NCBI RefSeq assembly: GCF_000975095.1 | Contig: NZ_BBRD01000001.1 | Location: 486,714 to 550,713 of the forward strand | Origin: Demequina aestuarii | Lineage (GTDB): Bacteria > Actinomycetota > Actinomycetes > Actinomycetales > Demequinaceae | DNA length: 64,000 nucleotides | Reading direction: 5' to 3' | Shown here: positions 50,597 through 60,084 of the stretch, piece by piece | Position numbering within the stretch: position 1 is the first letter of the stretch | Layout of the letters: every line of letters starts with the position of its first letter | Made by a program: the position numbers and the translations under genes | Notes under the pieces: model-generated | What the model was told of the DNA's origin: nothing | The model's database searches: none | The model's input: only the letters and a program-made list of their open reading frames with translations

Positions 50597-50602
50597 ACGC
50601 TA
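50597..50602 (-). promoter_or_regulatory. -10 box, leaderless promoter of the metallopeptidase-like gene
   Basis: TAGCGT on the minus strand, seven bases before ATG 50589. It decides the start over an upstream in-frame codon at 50598. Confidence 0.55.
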
Positions 50603-50646
50603 CCCGCGCATCGGCGTGGCAGCCGGAAGCGACGGGGCCGCGCGGG

Positions 50647-50652
50647 TAGCGT
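50647..50652 (+). promoter_or_regulatory. -10 box, leaderless promoter of the DUF3499 gene
   Basis: TAGCGT, seven bases before GTG 50660. It supports the short start, which matches the family N-terminus. Confidence 0.6.
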
Positions 50653-50659
50653 CCCAGGC

Positions 50660-51013
50660 GTGAAGTCGACTCGTCAGTGCTCCCGTACCTCGTGCTCCCG
50701 CCCAGCGGCGGCGACGTTGACGTACGTGTACGCCGATTCGACGGTGGTGGTGGGGCAGCTGGCTGCCGACGCCGAACCTCACAGTTACGACCTGTGCTCG
50801 CATCACGCAGATCGGTTCTCCGCGCCGCGTGGCTGGGATGTGGTGCACATCCACCAGGACTTCGTAGACGCCGGGCCCACTCCGGACGATCTCGACGCCC
50901 TCGCGCGAGCGGTGCGCGAGGCTGGCAGGCCACGCCCATCGCAGCAGCCGCCGGCTCCGCTGGCCTCCGAGCCCCGCCGCGGACACCTGCGCGTGGTCTC
51001 CGGGGACGCCTGA
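50660..51013 (+). CDS. DUF3499 zinc-binding protein
   Basis: A 117-residue DUF3499 protein. Cys7, Cys12, Cys46 and His48/49 form a likely treble-clef or ribbon zinc site, followed by SAPRGWDVV, diagnostic of the family. The C-terminal 40 residues are disordered. The function is unknown. It is conserved next to phosphomannomutase in Actinobacteria, and here the gap is 16 bases with its own -10 for the next gene. Confidence 0.9.
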   Translation: MKSTRQCSRTSCSRPAAATLTYVYADSTVVVGQLAADAEPHSYDLCSHHADRFSAPRGWDVVHIHQDFVDAGPTPDDLDALARAVREAGRPRPSQQPPAPLASEPRRGHLRVVSGDA

Positions 51014-51017
51014 ACGC

Positions 51018-51023
51018 TACCCT
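51018..51023 (+). promoter_or_regulatory. -10 box, leaderless promoter of the phosphomannomutase gene
   Basis: TACCCT, six bases before GTG 51030, so the gene can be transcribed independently of DUF3499. Confidence 0.55.
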
Positions 51024-51029
51024 GGGCGC

Positions 51030-52448
51030 GTGACCCTGCGCCCTGATCTCAGCTCCCTCATCAAGTCCTACGACGTCCGCGGCATCGTCGGTGTCTCCCT
51101 CACCGTGGACGTCGCTCGTGCGATCGGCGCGGCCTTCGCCGATGCCGTGGTGCTTCCCGATGGGGAGAGCCAGGTGGTGATCGGCCGCGACATGCGCGAC
51201 TCGGGGCCCGCCCTGGTCGAGGCGGTGGGTGAGGGCCTGCGTGACCGGGGAGTCGACGTGATCGACATCGGCCTGTGCTCGACGGACGGCCTCTACCACG
51301 CGTCCGGCGCCCTCGAGCGGCCGGGAGTGATGGTGACGGCCTCGCACAATCCCGCGGCCTATAACGGCATGAAGCTGTGCCGGCGCCTCGCGCGTGCCGT
51401 CGGAGAGAACACCGGGCTGGGCGACGTGCGATCGCTCGCCGCGGACTACCTGGCCGACGGCATCCCCGTCGCACCGGACAGGGGCGACGCCGTCGAGCGC
51501 GACATGCTCGCCGACTACGCGGCCTTCCTGCGCTCGCTCGTCGATCTGAGCGCGAATCGCCCCCTGCGCGTCGTGGTGGATGCTGCCAATGCGATGGGGG
51601 GGTACACGGTGCCCGCAGTGCTCGGCACGGGCGCCGGACTGCCCGAGCTGCCGCTCGAGATCATTCCGCTGTACTTCGAGCTCGACGGCACCTTCCCGAA
51701 CCACGAGGCGAACCCCCTGGACCCCGCGAACCTGGTCGACCTCCAGGCGGCGGTGCGCGAGACCGGTGCGGACATCGGGCTCGCCTTCGACGGCGACGCC
51801 GACCGCTGCTTCGCGGTGGACGAGCGCGGCGAGGTGGTGCCCGCATCGGCCATCACCGCCCTCGTCGGGCTGCGCGAGAGCGCTCGCGAGCTCGCCGCGG
51901 GCCGCACCCCCACGGTCATCCACAACCTGATCTCCTCCCGTGCCGTGCCTGAGCAGCTCACGGCGGCTGGCGCCACCCCGGTGCGCTCGCGGGTGGGCCA
52001 CAGCTACATCAAGGCGGAGATGGCGCGCCTCAACGCCGTGTTCGGCGGCGAGCACTCCGCTCACTTCTACTTCCGTGACTTCTTCTTCGCCGATTCGGGG
52101 ATGCTCGCCGCGATGCACGTCCTGGCCGCCCTCGGCTCGCAGGAGCGGCCGCTCTCGGCTCTCCTCGAGTCCCACAGCCCGTACGCGGCGTCCGGAGAGA
52201 TCAACTCGACAGTCGAGGACGCATCCGCGGCCATCGCCCGCGTGCGTGCCGAGTTCGCCGATGATTCGATCGAGGTCGATGAGATGGATGGCGTCACGCT
52301 GTCGCACTGGCACGCCGAGCCGCGGTGGTGGATCAACATCCGAGCGTCCAACACTGAGCCGCTGCTGCGGCTCAACTGCGAGGCCGCCGAGCCGATCGAG
52401 ATGGAGAGGGTGCGCGACGCCGCGCTCGCGGCCATCCGCCATTCCTGA
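51030..52448 (+). CDS. manB: Phosphomannomutase/phosphoglucomutase (ManB)
   Basis: A 472-residue alpha-D-phosphohexomutase that interconverts mannose-6- and mannose-1-phosphate (and often the glucose forms), feeding GDP-mannose for surface glycans. The phosphoserine loop [13 protein letters not shown] (about 100-112), metal loop AFDGDADRC (about 250), sugar-binding [10 protein letters not shown] and phosphate-binding [10 protein letters not shown] are all intact. Length fits the family. It lies in the conserved whiB2-manB cluster and precedes ahcY. Confidence 0.96.
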   Translation: MTLRPDLSSLIKSYDVRGIVGVSLTVDVARAIGAAFADAVVLPDGESQVVIGRDMRDSGPALVEAVGEGLRDRGVDVIDIGLCSTDGLYHASGALERPGVMVTASHNPAAYNGMKLCRRLARAVGENTGLGDVRSLAADYLADGIPVAPDRGDAVERDMLADYAAFLRSLVDLSANRPLRVVVDAANAMGGYTVPAVLGTGAGLPELPLEIIPLYFELDGTFPNHEANPLDPANLVDLQAAVRETGADIGLAFDGDADRCFAVDERGEVVPASAITALVGLRESARELAAGRTPTVIHNLISSRAVPEQLTAAGATPVRSRVGHSYIKAEMARLNAVFGGEHSAHFYFRDFFFADSGMLAAMHVLAALGSQERPLSALLESHSPYAASGEINSTVEDASAAIARVRAEFADDSIEVDEMDGVTLSHWHAEPRWWINIRASNTEPLLRLNCEAAEPIEMERVRDAALAAIRHS

Positions 52449-52485
52449 ATCCGCTGTCGACCGCCCGAACCGAGGAGCCCCACCC

Positions 52486-53931
52486 GTGACCCTGACCGAC
52501 TACGTCATCGCCGATCTATCCCTTGCGGAATCCGGCCGCCACCAGCTTCGGCTCGCGGAGCAGGAGATGCCGGGCCTGATGCAGCTCCGTGAGGAGTTCG
52601 GAGAGTCCCAGCCGCTCGCGGGCGCCCGCATCGCCGGGTCGCTTCACATGACCACGCAGACCGCGGTGCTCATCGAGACGCTGACGGCGCTGGGCGCCGA
52701 CGTCCGCTGGGCGTCGTGCAACGTGTTCTCGACGCAGGACGATGCGGCCGCGGCTGTGGTCGTGGGCGCGGGCACGTACTCGGCGCCCGACGGCGTGCCC
52801 GTGTTCGCGGTCAAGGGCGAGTCGCTCCGCGAGTACTGGGAGTACACGGACCGGATCCTCACGTGGGAGGGCCACGACGGCCCCACGCTCATCCTGGACG
52901 ACGGCGGCGACGCGACCCTGCTGGTCCATGAGGGTGTCAAGGCCGAGCGCTCCGGCTCCGTGCCGGCACCGCTCGAGGAGGAGGACCCCGCCTACAACGC
53001 CGAGGTCGAGTCGATGCGGCACGTGCTGCGCCGCTCGCTGGAGTCGGACCCGCAGCGCTTCACGCGCATGGCGGCCGGCATCGTCGGCGTGTCGGAGGAG
53101 ACCACCACCGGCGTGCACCGGCTCGACCAGATGCACGCCCGCGGTGAACTGGCGTTCCCCGCGATCAACGTCAACGACTCGGTGACCAAGTCCAAGTTCG
53201 ACAACCGCTACGGCATTCGGCACTCGCTGCCTGACGGCATCAACCGTGCGACCGACGTGCTGATGGGCGGCAAGGTGGCCTTCGTCGCGGGCTACGGCGA
53301 CGTCGGCAAGGGCGCGGCAGAGGCGCTGCGCGGACAGGGCGCTCGCGTCGTGGTGAGCGAGGTCGACCCCATCTGCGCACTGCAGGCGGTCATGGATGGC
53401 TACGAGGTGGTCCGGATCGAGGACGTCGTGGGCCGCGCCGACTTCTTCATCACCACCACCGGCAACAAGGACATCATTCGCGTCGAGCACATGGCTGCGA
53501 TGAAGGACAAGGCGATCGTGGGCAACGTGGGCCACTTCGACAACGAGATCGACATTGCGGGGCTCGCCCGTTCGGGAGCCAAGCATCAGCCCATCAAGCC
53601 GCAGGTCGATGAGTGGACGTTTGCGGACGGCCACAGCGTCATCGTGCTGTCCGAGGGACGGCTGCTCAACTTGGGCAACGCGACCGGTCACCCCAGCTTC
53701 GTGATGAGCACCTCGTTCGCGAACCAAGTGCTCGCGCAGATCGAGCTGTGGGTCAACCTCGAGGCCTACCCGCTGGGCGTGCACCGCCTGCCGAAGGTGC
53801 TCGATGAGAAGGTCGCGCGCCTGCACCTCGACGCCCTCGGCGTGCGACTCACGGAGCTCACTGCGGATCAGGCCGACTATCTGGGTCTGCCGCAGCATGG
53901 CCCGTTCAAGTCCGAGCACTACAGGTATTGA
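52486..53931 (+). CDS. ahcY: S-adenosylhomocysteinase (AhcY/SahH)
   Basis: A 481-residue NAD-dependent enzyme that hydrolyses S-adenosylhomocysteine, the product of methyl transfer, to adenosine and homocysteine. Visible are the substrate-binding [11 protein letters not shown], the Rossmann motif [26 protein letters not shown] and the C-terminal lid ending FKSEHYRY. It is longer than the E-class average because of the insertion typical of bacterial SahH. The ribosome site GAGGAG precedes GTG 52486. Only 37 bases separate it from manB, too short for a SAH riboswitch. Confidence 0.97.
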   Translation: MTLTDYVIADLSLAESGRHQLRLAEQEMPGLMQLREEFGESQPLAGARIAGSLHMTTQTAVLIETLTALGADVRWASCNVFSTQDDAAAAVVVGAGTYSAPDGVPVFAVKGESLREYWEYTDRILTWEGHDGPTLILDDGGDATLLVHEGVKAERSGSVPAPLEEEDPAYNAEVESMRHVLRRSLESDPQRFTRMAAGIVGVSEETTTGVHRLDQMHARGELAFPAINVNDSVTKSKFDNRYGIRHSLPDGINRATDVLMGGKVAFVAGYGDVGKGAAEALRGQGARVVVSEVDPICALQAVMDGYEVVRIEDVVGRADFFITTTGNKDIIRVEHMAAMKDKAIVGNVGHFDNEIDIAGLARSGAKHQPIKPQVDEWTFADGHSVIVLSEGRLLNLGNATGHPSFVMSTSFANQVLAQIELWVNLEAYPLGVHRLPKVLDEKVARLHLDALGVRLTELTADQADYLGLPQHGPFKSEHYRY

Positions 53932-53956
53932 CCACCGGGCGGTAGTGACTGCAGGC

Positions 53957-53990
53957 GGCCGATGCGTGCGCGACGATGCGCGCATCGGCC
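53957..53990. terminator. Bidirectional hairpin between ahcY and the RDD gene
   Basis: GGCCGATGCG pairs with CGCATCGGCC; including two G-T pairs the stem reaches 14 pairs around a six-base loop. It lies between convergent genes. Confidence 0.75.
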
Positions 53991-54003
53991 CTCGGTCAGT
54001 GGG

Positions 54004-54831
54004 TCAGTTGACGGCGTCGGGGATGCCGTATGGCAGTGTGCTCACCCGTGCGGATTCTCCCGCCGCGCGAGCGGAGAGCCGCGACTCGATGGCGGTCTCG
54101 CGCGAGCGGCGCTCGGCGAGCACCGCCGCGATCATGTACTCCTGGTGCGTGCCGACCGGCGGCGCGGGCGAGACGTATTCCGTGAGGCGCTCGGACAATG
54201 CGGCGGCGAGGCGGGCGCGCGAGCCCAGGTGCAGGTCATTCGCGCGGGCAAGGAACATCCGGCACGTGAGCGCAAGCCCGTCCGGCAGTCGGCGGATGTC
54301 CGCCGTCGAGGCCCACGCGGCGAGGTGCGGAGGCATGTCGACGGGTGGGAGGGCGCGCTTGGCGCCGCGCACTCGCATCGCGTACGTGCCCGCGAGCATG
54401 TCGCCCAGCCGCTTCGCGCGGGCGGACAGCACGGACACGGTCATCGCCAGCATGCCCAGCGTGCCGAACACCTCGACCAGTCCCACGAGCGACCGCGTGA
54501 ACGCATGGCGGAACGAGACGGGCCCGCCGTCGTCGCGCACGACGCGCAGACCGGTGGCGTAGCGGCCCGGAGAGCGGCCGCGGGTGAGGGTCTCGACCAG
54601 CGCCGGCACGAGCACGAGCATCACGACCGCAGCGATGATCAGCAGCGCCCGGACGAGTGCCTCGTTGAGCGGGATCACGGCCCGCTCGACGGCCGCGATC
54701 GCCAGCAGGGCGGGGACGCCGTAGGCGACAAGATCGATGATGCCGGACAGCATCCGCATCGTCACCGAGGCCGCACCGGTGCTGAGCACCACGCCTTCGC
54801 CCGTGAGGATCTCGTCGTCGATCTCGTCCAC
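54004..54831 (-). CDS. RDD family membrane protein
   Basis: A 275-residue RDD protein. The N-terminal DEIDDE and the IDLVAYGVPALLAIAAVERAV segment precede further transmembrane helices; the diagnostic RSPGRYATGLRVVRDDGG lies at about 100-117. The C-terminal half is a cytosolic helical domain. RDD proteins have been linked to Na+/K+ antiport in one lineage; the family role is mostly unknown. It pairs with the divergent SpoIIM gene, as in M. tuberculosis Rv3694-Rv3695. GTG 54831 has a GGAGAGGGAG ribosome site. Confidence 0.9.
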   Translation of the reverse strand: MDEIDDEILTGEGVVLSTGAASVTMRMLSGIIDLVAYGVPALLAIAAVERAVIPLNEALVRALLIIAAVVMLVLVPALVETLTRGRSPGRYATGLRVVRDDGGPVSFRHAFTRSLVGLVEVFGTLGMLAMTVSVLSARAKRLGDMLAGTYAMRVRGAKRALPPVDMPPHLAAWASTADIRRLPDGLALTCRMFLARANDLHLGSRARLAAALSERLTEYVSPAPPVGTHQEYMIAAVLAERRSRETAIESRLSARAAGESARVSTLPYGIPDAVN

Positions 54832-54872
54832 CGTGTACTCCCTCTCCGCCGCTCCTATGGCATCGTAGCGGC

Positions 54873-55868
54873 GTGGACATCGACGCTTTCTCCCAGGCTC
54901 GCGAGGCCCGCTGGGCTCGTCTGAAGGACCTCTCCGGCCGGCGCCGCCTCACAGGCGAGGAGGCCGACGAGCTCACCCGTCTGTACCAGTCGACGTCCGG
55001 AGACCTGTCCGCGATCCGTTCCGCGGCCCCTGAGCCCGGCCTGGTCACTCGACTGTCGATCCTGCTCGCCGGTGCGCGCGTGTGGCTCACGGGCGCGCAC
55101 GAGGTGTCGACTCACGGCCTTCGCCATTACTTGACGCTGGGGCTGGCCGCCGCGTTCTACCGGGTGCGGTGGTGGGGAGTCATCGTCTTCGCGGCGGTGG
55201 TGGCCATGGCCGCAGTGTCGGCGTGGTGGACCGTGACCCACCCCGGGGCTCTCGCACTCGTCGGGACGCCCGAGGAGCGGGCGGCCGTCGCCGAGCTCGA
55301 GTTCGCGAGCTACTACTACGAGTACGACTCCTCGTCGTTCGCCGCGACGGTGTGGACCAATAACGGACTCATCGCGCTGCAGTGCATCGCCTTGGGCATC
55401 ACCGGGTTCTTCCCGATTCTCCTCATGTACAACACGGTCATCCAGCTGGGAGTCGCCGCCGCCGTGATGGCCGAGGCCGGGCTGCTCGACATCTTCCTCC
55501 AGCTGATCATCCCGCACGGTCTGCTCGAGCTGAGCGCCGTGTTCGTGGCCGCTGGCGCGGGCCTCCGGCTGTTCTGGACGATGCTCGTGCCCGGGGACCG
55601 CGCGCGCGGAGAGGCTCTCGCGCAGGAGGGCCGCATCGCCGTGAGCGTCGGCATCGGGCTCGTCGGAGTGCTGTTCCTGTCGGGACTGATCGAGGGATTC
55701 GTGACCGGGTCGCACATGCCGTGGTCCGTGAAGATCGCGATCGGCTCGCTGGCATTCGGGGCGTTCTGGCTCTACGTCTTCGTGATCGGCCGCCACGCGG
55801 TCGCCTCGCAGATCACGGGGGACTCCGAGGGGGACTTCGCCACTGACACCGCCGCGGTCGTCGGCTGA
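54873..55868 (+). CDS. Stage II sporulation M (SpoIIM)-like membrane protein
   Basis: A 331-residue SpoIIM/DUF95 protein with a cytosolic helical N-terminus (1-95) and about six transmembrane helices. NNGLIALQCIALGITGFFP and IIPHGLLELSAVFVAAGAG are family landmarks. In endospore formers SpoIIM works with SpoIID/P in engulfment; actinobacterial relatives occur in non-sporulating genera, usually with RDD, DUF58 and MoxR genes, as here. The start is GTG 54873. The gene converges on DUF58 with a gap of 13 bases. Confidence 0.92.
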   Translation: MDIDAFSQAREARWARLKDLSGRRRLTGEEADELTRLYQSTSGDLSAIRSAAPEPGLVTRLSILLAGARVWLTGAHEVSTHGLRHYLTLGLAAAFYRVRWWGVIVFAAVVAMAAVSAWWTVTHPGALALVGTPEERAAVAELEFASYYYEYDSSSFAATVWTNNGLIALQCIALGITGFFPILLMYNTVIQLGVAAAVMAEAGLLDIFLQLIIPHGLLELSAVFVAAGAGLRLFWTMLVPGDRARGEALAQEGRIAVSVGIGLVGVLFLSGLIEGFVTGSHMPWSVKIAIGSLAFGAFWLYVFVIGRHAVASQITGDSEGDFATDTAAVVG

Positions 55869-55881
55869 GGACTCAGCGGCG

Positions 55882-57174
55882 CTACAGCTTCCCCGAGGCC
55901 TTGAGGTCGAGGTAGCGGTCGGCCACGGCCGGTGCGAGGTCGTCCGGCAGCGCGGTGAGCACGTCCGCGCCCAGTTCGCGCACCCGCGCCGCAACCGCGT
56001 CCTGCTCGAGTGCTCCCCGTGCGGCCGCGCCCGCGGCGTAGAGGTCGTGCATGTCGTCGCGGCCTCGTTCCAGCGCGCGCACCTCGGGGTCGTCGACGGA
56101 GGCGAGAACGACGGCATGGCTGCGCGCGATGGCCGCGACGGCGTCGAGCATGCCGCCATCGACGGCGGAGGCATCGAGCGTCGTCATGAGCACGACGAGC
56201 GCGCGCTGGGACAGGCGGGACTGGACCAGCCGTGCCACAGCGGGCCAGTCGGGTTCCACGAGCGCGGGCTCGACGGTCGACAGTGCGTCCGCGAGGACAG
56301 GCATCATCGCGGGTCCGGACACGCCCATCGCGCGCGCTCGCTCGACGCGGTCGAACGCGCTCACCTGGACGCGGTCGCCCGCCTTGGACGCGAGAGCGGA
56401 TAGCAGCAGCGCCGCCTCGATGGAGGCGTCGATGCGCGGAGCGTCCCCCACGCGGGCGGCGGAGAGCCGCGCAGTGTCGAGCACGATCATGACCCGCCGG
56501 TCGCGCTCGGGGCGGTAGGTCTTCACCAGCACCTCGGCACGCCGCGCGCTCGCGCGCCAGTCGATGGCACGGACGTCATCCCCGATCACATACTCGCGCA
56601 GGGAATCGAACTCGGACCCCGCGCCCTTCAGCTGCACCGCTGTCTGACCGTCGATCTCGCGCAGGCGGGCGAGCCGGGACGGCAGGTGCTTGCGCGAGGC
56701 GAACTCCGGGAGCACCCGCAGCGTCGCCGGTGCCTCGATCGAACGCTGCCTGCCCGCGAGCCGCAGCGGTCCCGCCACGCGCACCGTGACGACGTCCGCT
56801 CGCCGGTCCCCGCGACGCGTGGGGCGCATCGGCGTGACGCACACCGTCGCCTCGCCCGGCGCCAGCCGGAAGCGGTGGCGATTGCCCGTGGCCCCGGCGG
56901 ACGGCTGCCACGCGTCGCGCACGGTCCCCGAGACCACCCTGCTCCCCAGGTTCACGACCTCGAGCTCCACCGCGGTGGACTCGGTCAGCCGGACGGCGCG
57001 AGGCGCGCTGCGCCTGACGCCGAGAATCCCAGGCTTGGCCGCGAGCGCAGCATCCAGGCACGCCAGCGCGATGACGCCGATCACCCACACCCACGCGAAG
57101 GCGCGCTCCTGCACCCACATCGCGGGCACGGCGCCGATCGCGCTGAGCGCCACTGTCCAACCGGTGATGTACAT
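55882..57174 (-). CDS. DUF58 vWA-like membrane protein
   Basis: A 430-residue DUF58 protein with two N-terminal transmembrane helices (about 5-50), a beta-rich domain, and the signature LREYVIGDDVRAIDWRASAR (about 200) followed by a vWA-like domain (VLDTARLS as a MIDAS variant). DUF58 proteins act as partners of MoxR AAA+ ATPases in a chaperone-like or insertase-like complex. ATG 57174 follows the MoxR stop by two bases. It is last in the five-gene operon. Confidence 0.9.
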   Translation of the reverse strand: MYITGWTVALSAIGAVPAMWVQERAFAWVWVIGVIALACLDAALAAKPGILGVRRSAPRAVRLTESTAVELEVVNLGSRVVSGTVRDAWQPSAGATGNRHRFRLAPGEATVCVTPMRPTRRGDRRADVVTVRVAGPLRLAGRQRSIEAPATLRVLPEFASRKHLPSRLARLREIDGQTAVQLKGAGSEFDSLREYVIGDDVRAIDWRASARRAEVLVKTYRPERDRRVMIVLDTARLSAARVGDAPRIDASIEAALLLSALASKAGDRVQVSAFDRVERARAMGVSGPAMMPVLADALSTVEPALVEPDWPAVARLVQSRLSQRALVVLMTTLDASAVDGGMLDAVAAIARSHAVVLASVDDPEVRALERGRDDMHDLYAAGAAARGALEQDAVAARVRELGADVLTALPDDLAPAVADRYLDLKASGKL

Positions 57175-57176
57175 CG

Positions 57177-58187
57177 TCAGCGCGGCACCGGGACGCTCGC
57201 GAGCACCGAGGCCAGCACGGCGGCCGTGGTGACGCCCTCGAGTTCTGCCTCCGCGCGCATCTGGATCCGGTGGCTGAGGGCCCATTCGGCGAGCGCCTTG
57301 ACGTCGTCGGGCGTGACGAAGGTGCCGCCGCGCATCCACGCCCACGCTCGCGCGGTGCTGAGCAGGGCCGTCGCTCCTCGGGGGGAGACTCCGAGGGCGA
57401 CCGAGGGGGCCTCTCGCGTCGCGCGGCAGATGTCGACCACGTAGCCCGCGACCTCGTCGGAGACCGCGACCTGCGACACGGCCGCGCGTCCGGCCTCGAG
57501 ATCCGCGATCGTCGCGACGGCGGTGACCCCGGCCGCCTCCAGGTTGCGAGGGTCGAAGCCGTCGGCGTGGCGACGCAGCACGTCGATCTCATCGTGTCGC
57601 GCGGGCATGCGCACCGGGAGCTTGAGGAGGAACCGATCCAGCTGGGCCTCGGGGAGCGGATACGTGCCCTCGTACTCGACGGGGTTCTGGGTCGCGATCA
57701 CGAGGAACGGGTCCGGAAGGGCGCGAGCCTCGCCGTCGACCGTGACCTGGCGCTCTTCCATCGACTCGAGCAGAGATGACTGGGTCTTGGGAGGGGTGCG
57801 GTTGATCTCGTCGGCGAGCAGCAGGTTGGTGAACACGGGCCCCTCCCGGAACGAGAACGCCGCCGTGCGCGCGTCGTACACGAGCGACCCGGTGACGTCT
57901 CCCGGCATGAGGTCGGGCGTGAACTGGACGCGCTTGGAGTCCAGGCCGATCGTGCGCGCGAGCGTGCGCACCATCAGCGTCTTGGCCACGCCGGGCACGC
58001 CCTCGAGCAGCACGTGGCCGCGGCACAGCAAGGCGATGACCAGACCGGTGACCACCTGGTCCTGGCCCACCACGGCCCTTCCGACCTCGGTGCGGATGCG
58101 TGACAGCGCCTCGCGTGCGCTGTCGGCATCGCCGCCGGCGGGGGTCGTCTCGGAGGTCGGGCGTGGGGAGTCAGGGGTATCGGTCAC
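57177..58187 (-). CDS. moxR: MoxR family AAA+ ATPase
   Basis: A 336-residue MoxR-type AAA+ ATPase. Walker A GVPGVAKT is at about 63-70, Walker B LLLADEINRTPPKTQSSLLE, sensor-1 ATQNP, and the lid includes GVSPRGATALL. It probably remodels or matures envelope proteins together with the DUF58 partner encoded immediately downstream. The start overlaps the DUF4350 stop (GTGA). The acidic first 25 residues are disordered. Confidence 0.96.
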   Translation of the reverse strand: MTDTPDSPRPTSETTPAGGDADSAREALSRIRTEVGRAVVGQDQVVTGLVIALLCRGHVLLEGVPGVAKTLMVRTLARTIGLDSKRVQFTPDLMPGDVTGSLVYDARTAAFSFREGPVFTNLLLADEINRTPPKTQSSLLESMEERQVTVDGEARALPDPFLVIATQNPVEYEGTYPLPEAQLDRFLLKLPVRMPARHDEIDVLRRHADGFDPRNLEAAGVTAVATIADLEAGRAAVSQVAVSDEVAGYVVDICRATREAPSVALGVSPRGATALLSTARAWAWMRGGTFVTPDDVKALAEWALSHRIQMRAEAELEGVTTAAVLASVLASVPVPR

Positions 58188-59449
58188 GGTCGGTGAACCT
58201 CACTTTCCAGGGTGTCCAGCTCTTGGATGATGCTCATCATGGTGGAGTCGTCGGTGGGCGGTGCGCCGTAGAGAATGCGATCGACGTCGCTCTCGTCGCG
58301 GTTCGCGGCGCGGGCCACCGCAGGGACGAGTCCCGTCCGTCCTGCCGCGCGCGGCACGCCCAGCCGGCGTGCCATCCGTGCGGCGGCGGTGGCGCGAAGA
58401 GCAGCGGTCGCCCGCCCGCTGGCGCGCGAGCGGCGGTAGAGTCGTGCGCGCCCTCGCGTCGCCTCGGACGCCCGCACGATCACCGGCAGCGGTTCGCGCA
58501 CGAGCGGGCCGAACCTGCGGGCTCGCCACCACGCCGCCACGAGGGCGGTGAGCGCCAGCAGGTAGACGGCGCTGCCGGTACCAGGAGGCAGGAAGTCGGG
58601 GTTGGCCTCGATCTCGGTGGGCGGAACCGCGCCATCAGCGCCATTGTCCCCGTCGCCGTCCCCGTCGCTCCACGTCAGCGTCGACGGGTCGAACAGGTCG
58701 CCGACGTACCAGACCACCGTCTCGTGGCGCCCGAGGGCCCGCAGCGCGAGTGCGGCGTTGCCGTCCTCCGCGAGGTGCTCGTTCGTGACGAGCGGCCACG
58801 ACGCGATCAGCGTGACGCGGCGGTCGCCGTCGTCGACCACGGCGTACGCGTGGCTGCCGTAGTCGTTCGGGAAGCACAGCATCCCGTCCGGGCCAGGATC
58901 GCCAGCCAGCCCCGTGTCCGCGACTCGCACGCTCTCGGCCGCCACCGCATCCGGATCCTCGCATGCGGCAGCGACGGGCGCGGCGTCGAGCGATGGCTCG
59001 ACGGACAGCGCCGGAGCGATGCGGTCGACCACGCTCTGCGACGGGTCGATCAGGACGAGGTCTCCCGGATACTCGATGAGCGCGTCGATCTGGTACTCGG
59101 CCATGGGCTCGGTGCCCGCGACCGCGAGCGTGGTCGTCCCAGGTGAGTCGATGCGCGCATCGGCCATGGTCCCGATCTGGCGCACGTCCACACCTTGGGC
59201 CCGCAGCACCTGGGCCAGCGCCCGGGTGCCGCTGGGAGTCGCGTTGTCCGTCGACAGCGGCGTGTAGTCCTCGGGGCGCGAGGTCCAGATCAGCGTCACG
59301 ATGAGCACGACGAACAGCGCGGCGGCGCTCAGCACGACGGGCCGCCGACGTGCGCGCGTCACCAGACCCGCATCGTCGTCCGCGCGGCTGAAGCCTGGGG
59401 AGGATGGCGCGGGTCGCGTGCGCGCGCTGTCCACGGATGCGGTGCTCAC
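58184..59449 (-). CDS. DUF4350 membrane protein
   Basis: A 421-residue protein with a disordered N-terminus, transmembrane helices near 40-60 and about 280-300, and an extracytoplasmic DUF4350 domain between them (TPSGTRALAQVLRAQGVDV is the family opening). The function is unknown; the domain has a flavodoxin-like or IFT52/GldG-like fold by analogy. It is coupled both upstream and downstream by GTGA overlaps (59446-59449 and 58184-58187), placing it firmly in the MoxR operon. Confidence 0.88.
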   Translation of the reverse strand: MSTASVDSARTRPAPSSPGFSRADDDAGLVTRARRRPVVLSAAALFVVLIVTLIWTSRPEDYTPLSTDNATPSGTRALAQVLRAQGVDVRQIGTMADARIDSPGTTTLAVAGTEPMAEYQIDALIEYPGDLVLIDPSQSVVDRIAPALSVEPSLDAAPVAAACEDPDAVAAESVRVADTGLAGDPGPDGMLCFPNDYGSHAYAVVDDGDRRVTLIASWPLVTNEHLAEDGNAALALRALGRHETVVWYVGDLFDPSTLTWSDGDGDGDNGADGAVPPTEIEANPDFLPPGTGSAVYLLALTALVAAWWRARRFGPLVREPLPVIVRASEATRGRARLYRRSRASGRATAALRATAAARMARRLGVPRAAGRTGLVPAVARAANRDESDVDRILYGAPPTDDSTMMSIIQELDTLESEVHRP

Positions 59450-60081
59450 GCCGTGGCCTCGGCCCGTGCTCCGGGACGCGCGTGGACGAGCGACTCGTAC
59501 GTCGCGCGCGCGTGATCCGCGTCGGTTCTGGTGAGCCCGCCCGAGCCGTACCGGGCGACGTCGAAGCTCTCGGCGTCGACCGCGACGGCTCCCGCGAGGT
59601 CCGGGACCGCTGTCTCGATCCGCACGGCGGCCTCGCGCGCGGTGGCTCCGGGTGAGTCGACGATCATGCGCCGCTCCTCCATGAGCCGCACCGCGGCGCG
59701 GAACCATTCCATGGCCGCGAGGTCCCACTGGGCCGCGTCTCCGGCCGTGGCCGCCGCGTCGCGGATCTGCTGAGAGGACCGACCGTCGTCGTCGAACACC
59801 GCACCCGCGACGGCGGCACGGCGGGAGCGCCGGAGGGGTCCGAGCACGAGCCACACGATGATCGCGACGGCAGCGACCGCGAGCACCACGATGAGGATGG
59901 TGCCGAGCGGGCCGATCGCGCCCCCCAGCGAGCCCACGCCGTCGAACAGCTCCTGCAGCCACTGGAGAAAGCTCTCGAACCAGGTGGTGCCCTGGTCGAG
60001 GTACTCGGCCTTCGCCAGCTCCTCGCGCGCCCATTCGCGCGCGCTGTCGGAGTCAGGTGTGACGGGAATGTCGACGCGCAT
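59446..60081 (-). CDS. DUF4129 membrane protein
   Basis: A 211-residue protein with a periplasmic N-terminal segment, one transmembrane helix (about 57-83) and a cytosolic DUF4129 domain (WDLAAMEWFRAAVRLMEERR and TAREAAVRI are typical). DUF4129 is found almost exclusively with MoxR/DUF58 or transglutaminase modules. It overlaps DUF4350 and follows the upstream membrane gene by three bases. Confidence 0.88.
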   Translation of the reverse strand: MRVDIPVTPDSDSAREWAREELAKAEYLDQGTTWFESFLQWLQELFDGVGSLGGAIGPLGTILIVVLAVAAVAIIVWLVLGPLRRSRRAAVAGAVFDDDGRSSQQIRDAAATAGDAAQWDLAAMEWFRAAVRLMEERRMIVDSPGATAREAAVRIETAVPDLAGAVAVDAESFDVARYGSGGLTRTDADHARATYESLVHARPGARAEATA

Positions 60082-60084
60082 CTG

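Noticed and set aside
52449..52485. SAH riboswitch before ahcY
   Set aside because: The gap is only 37 bases and shows a plain ribosome site without the conserved SAH riboswitch core.
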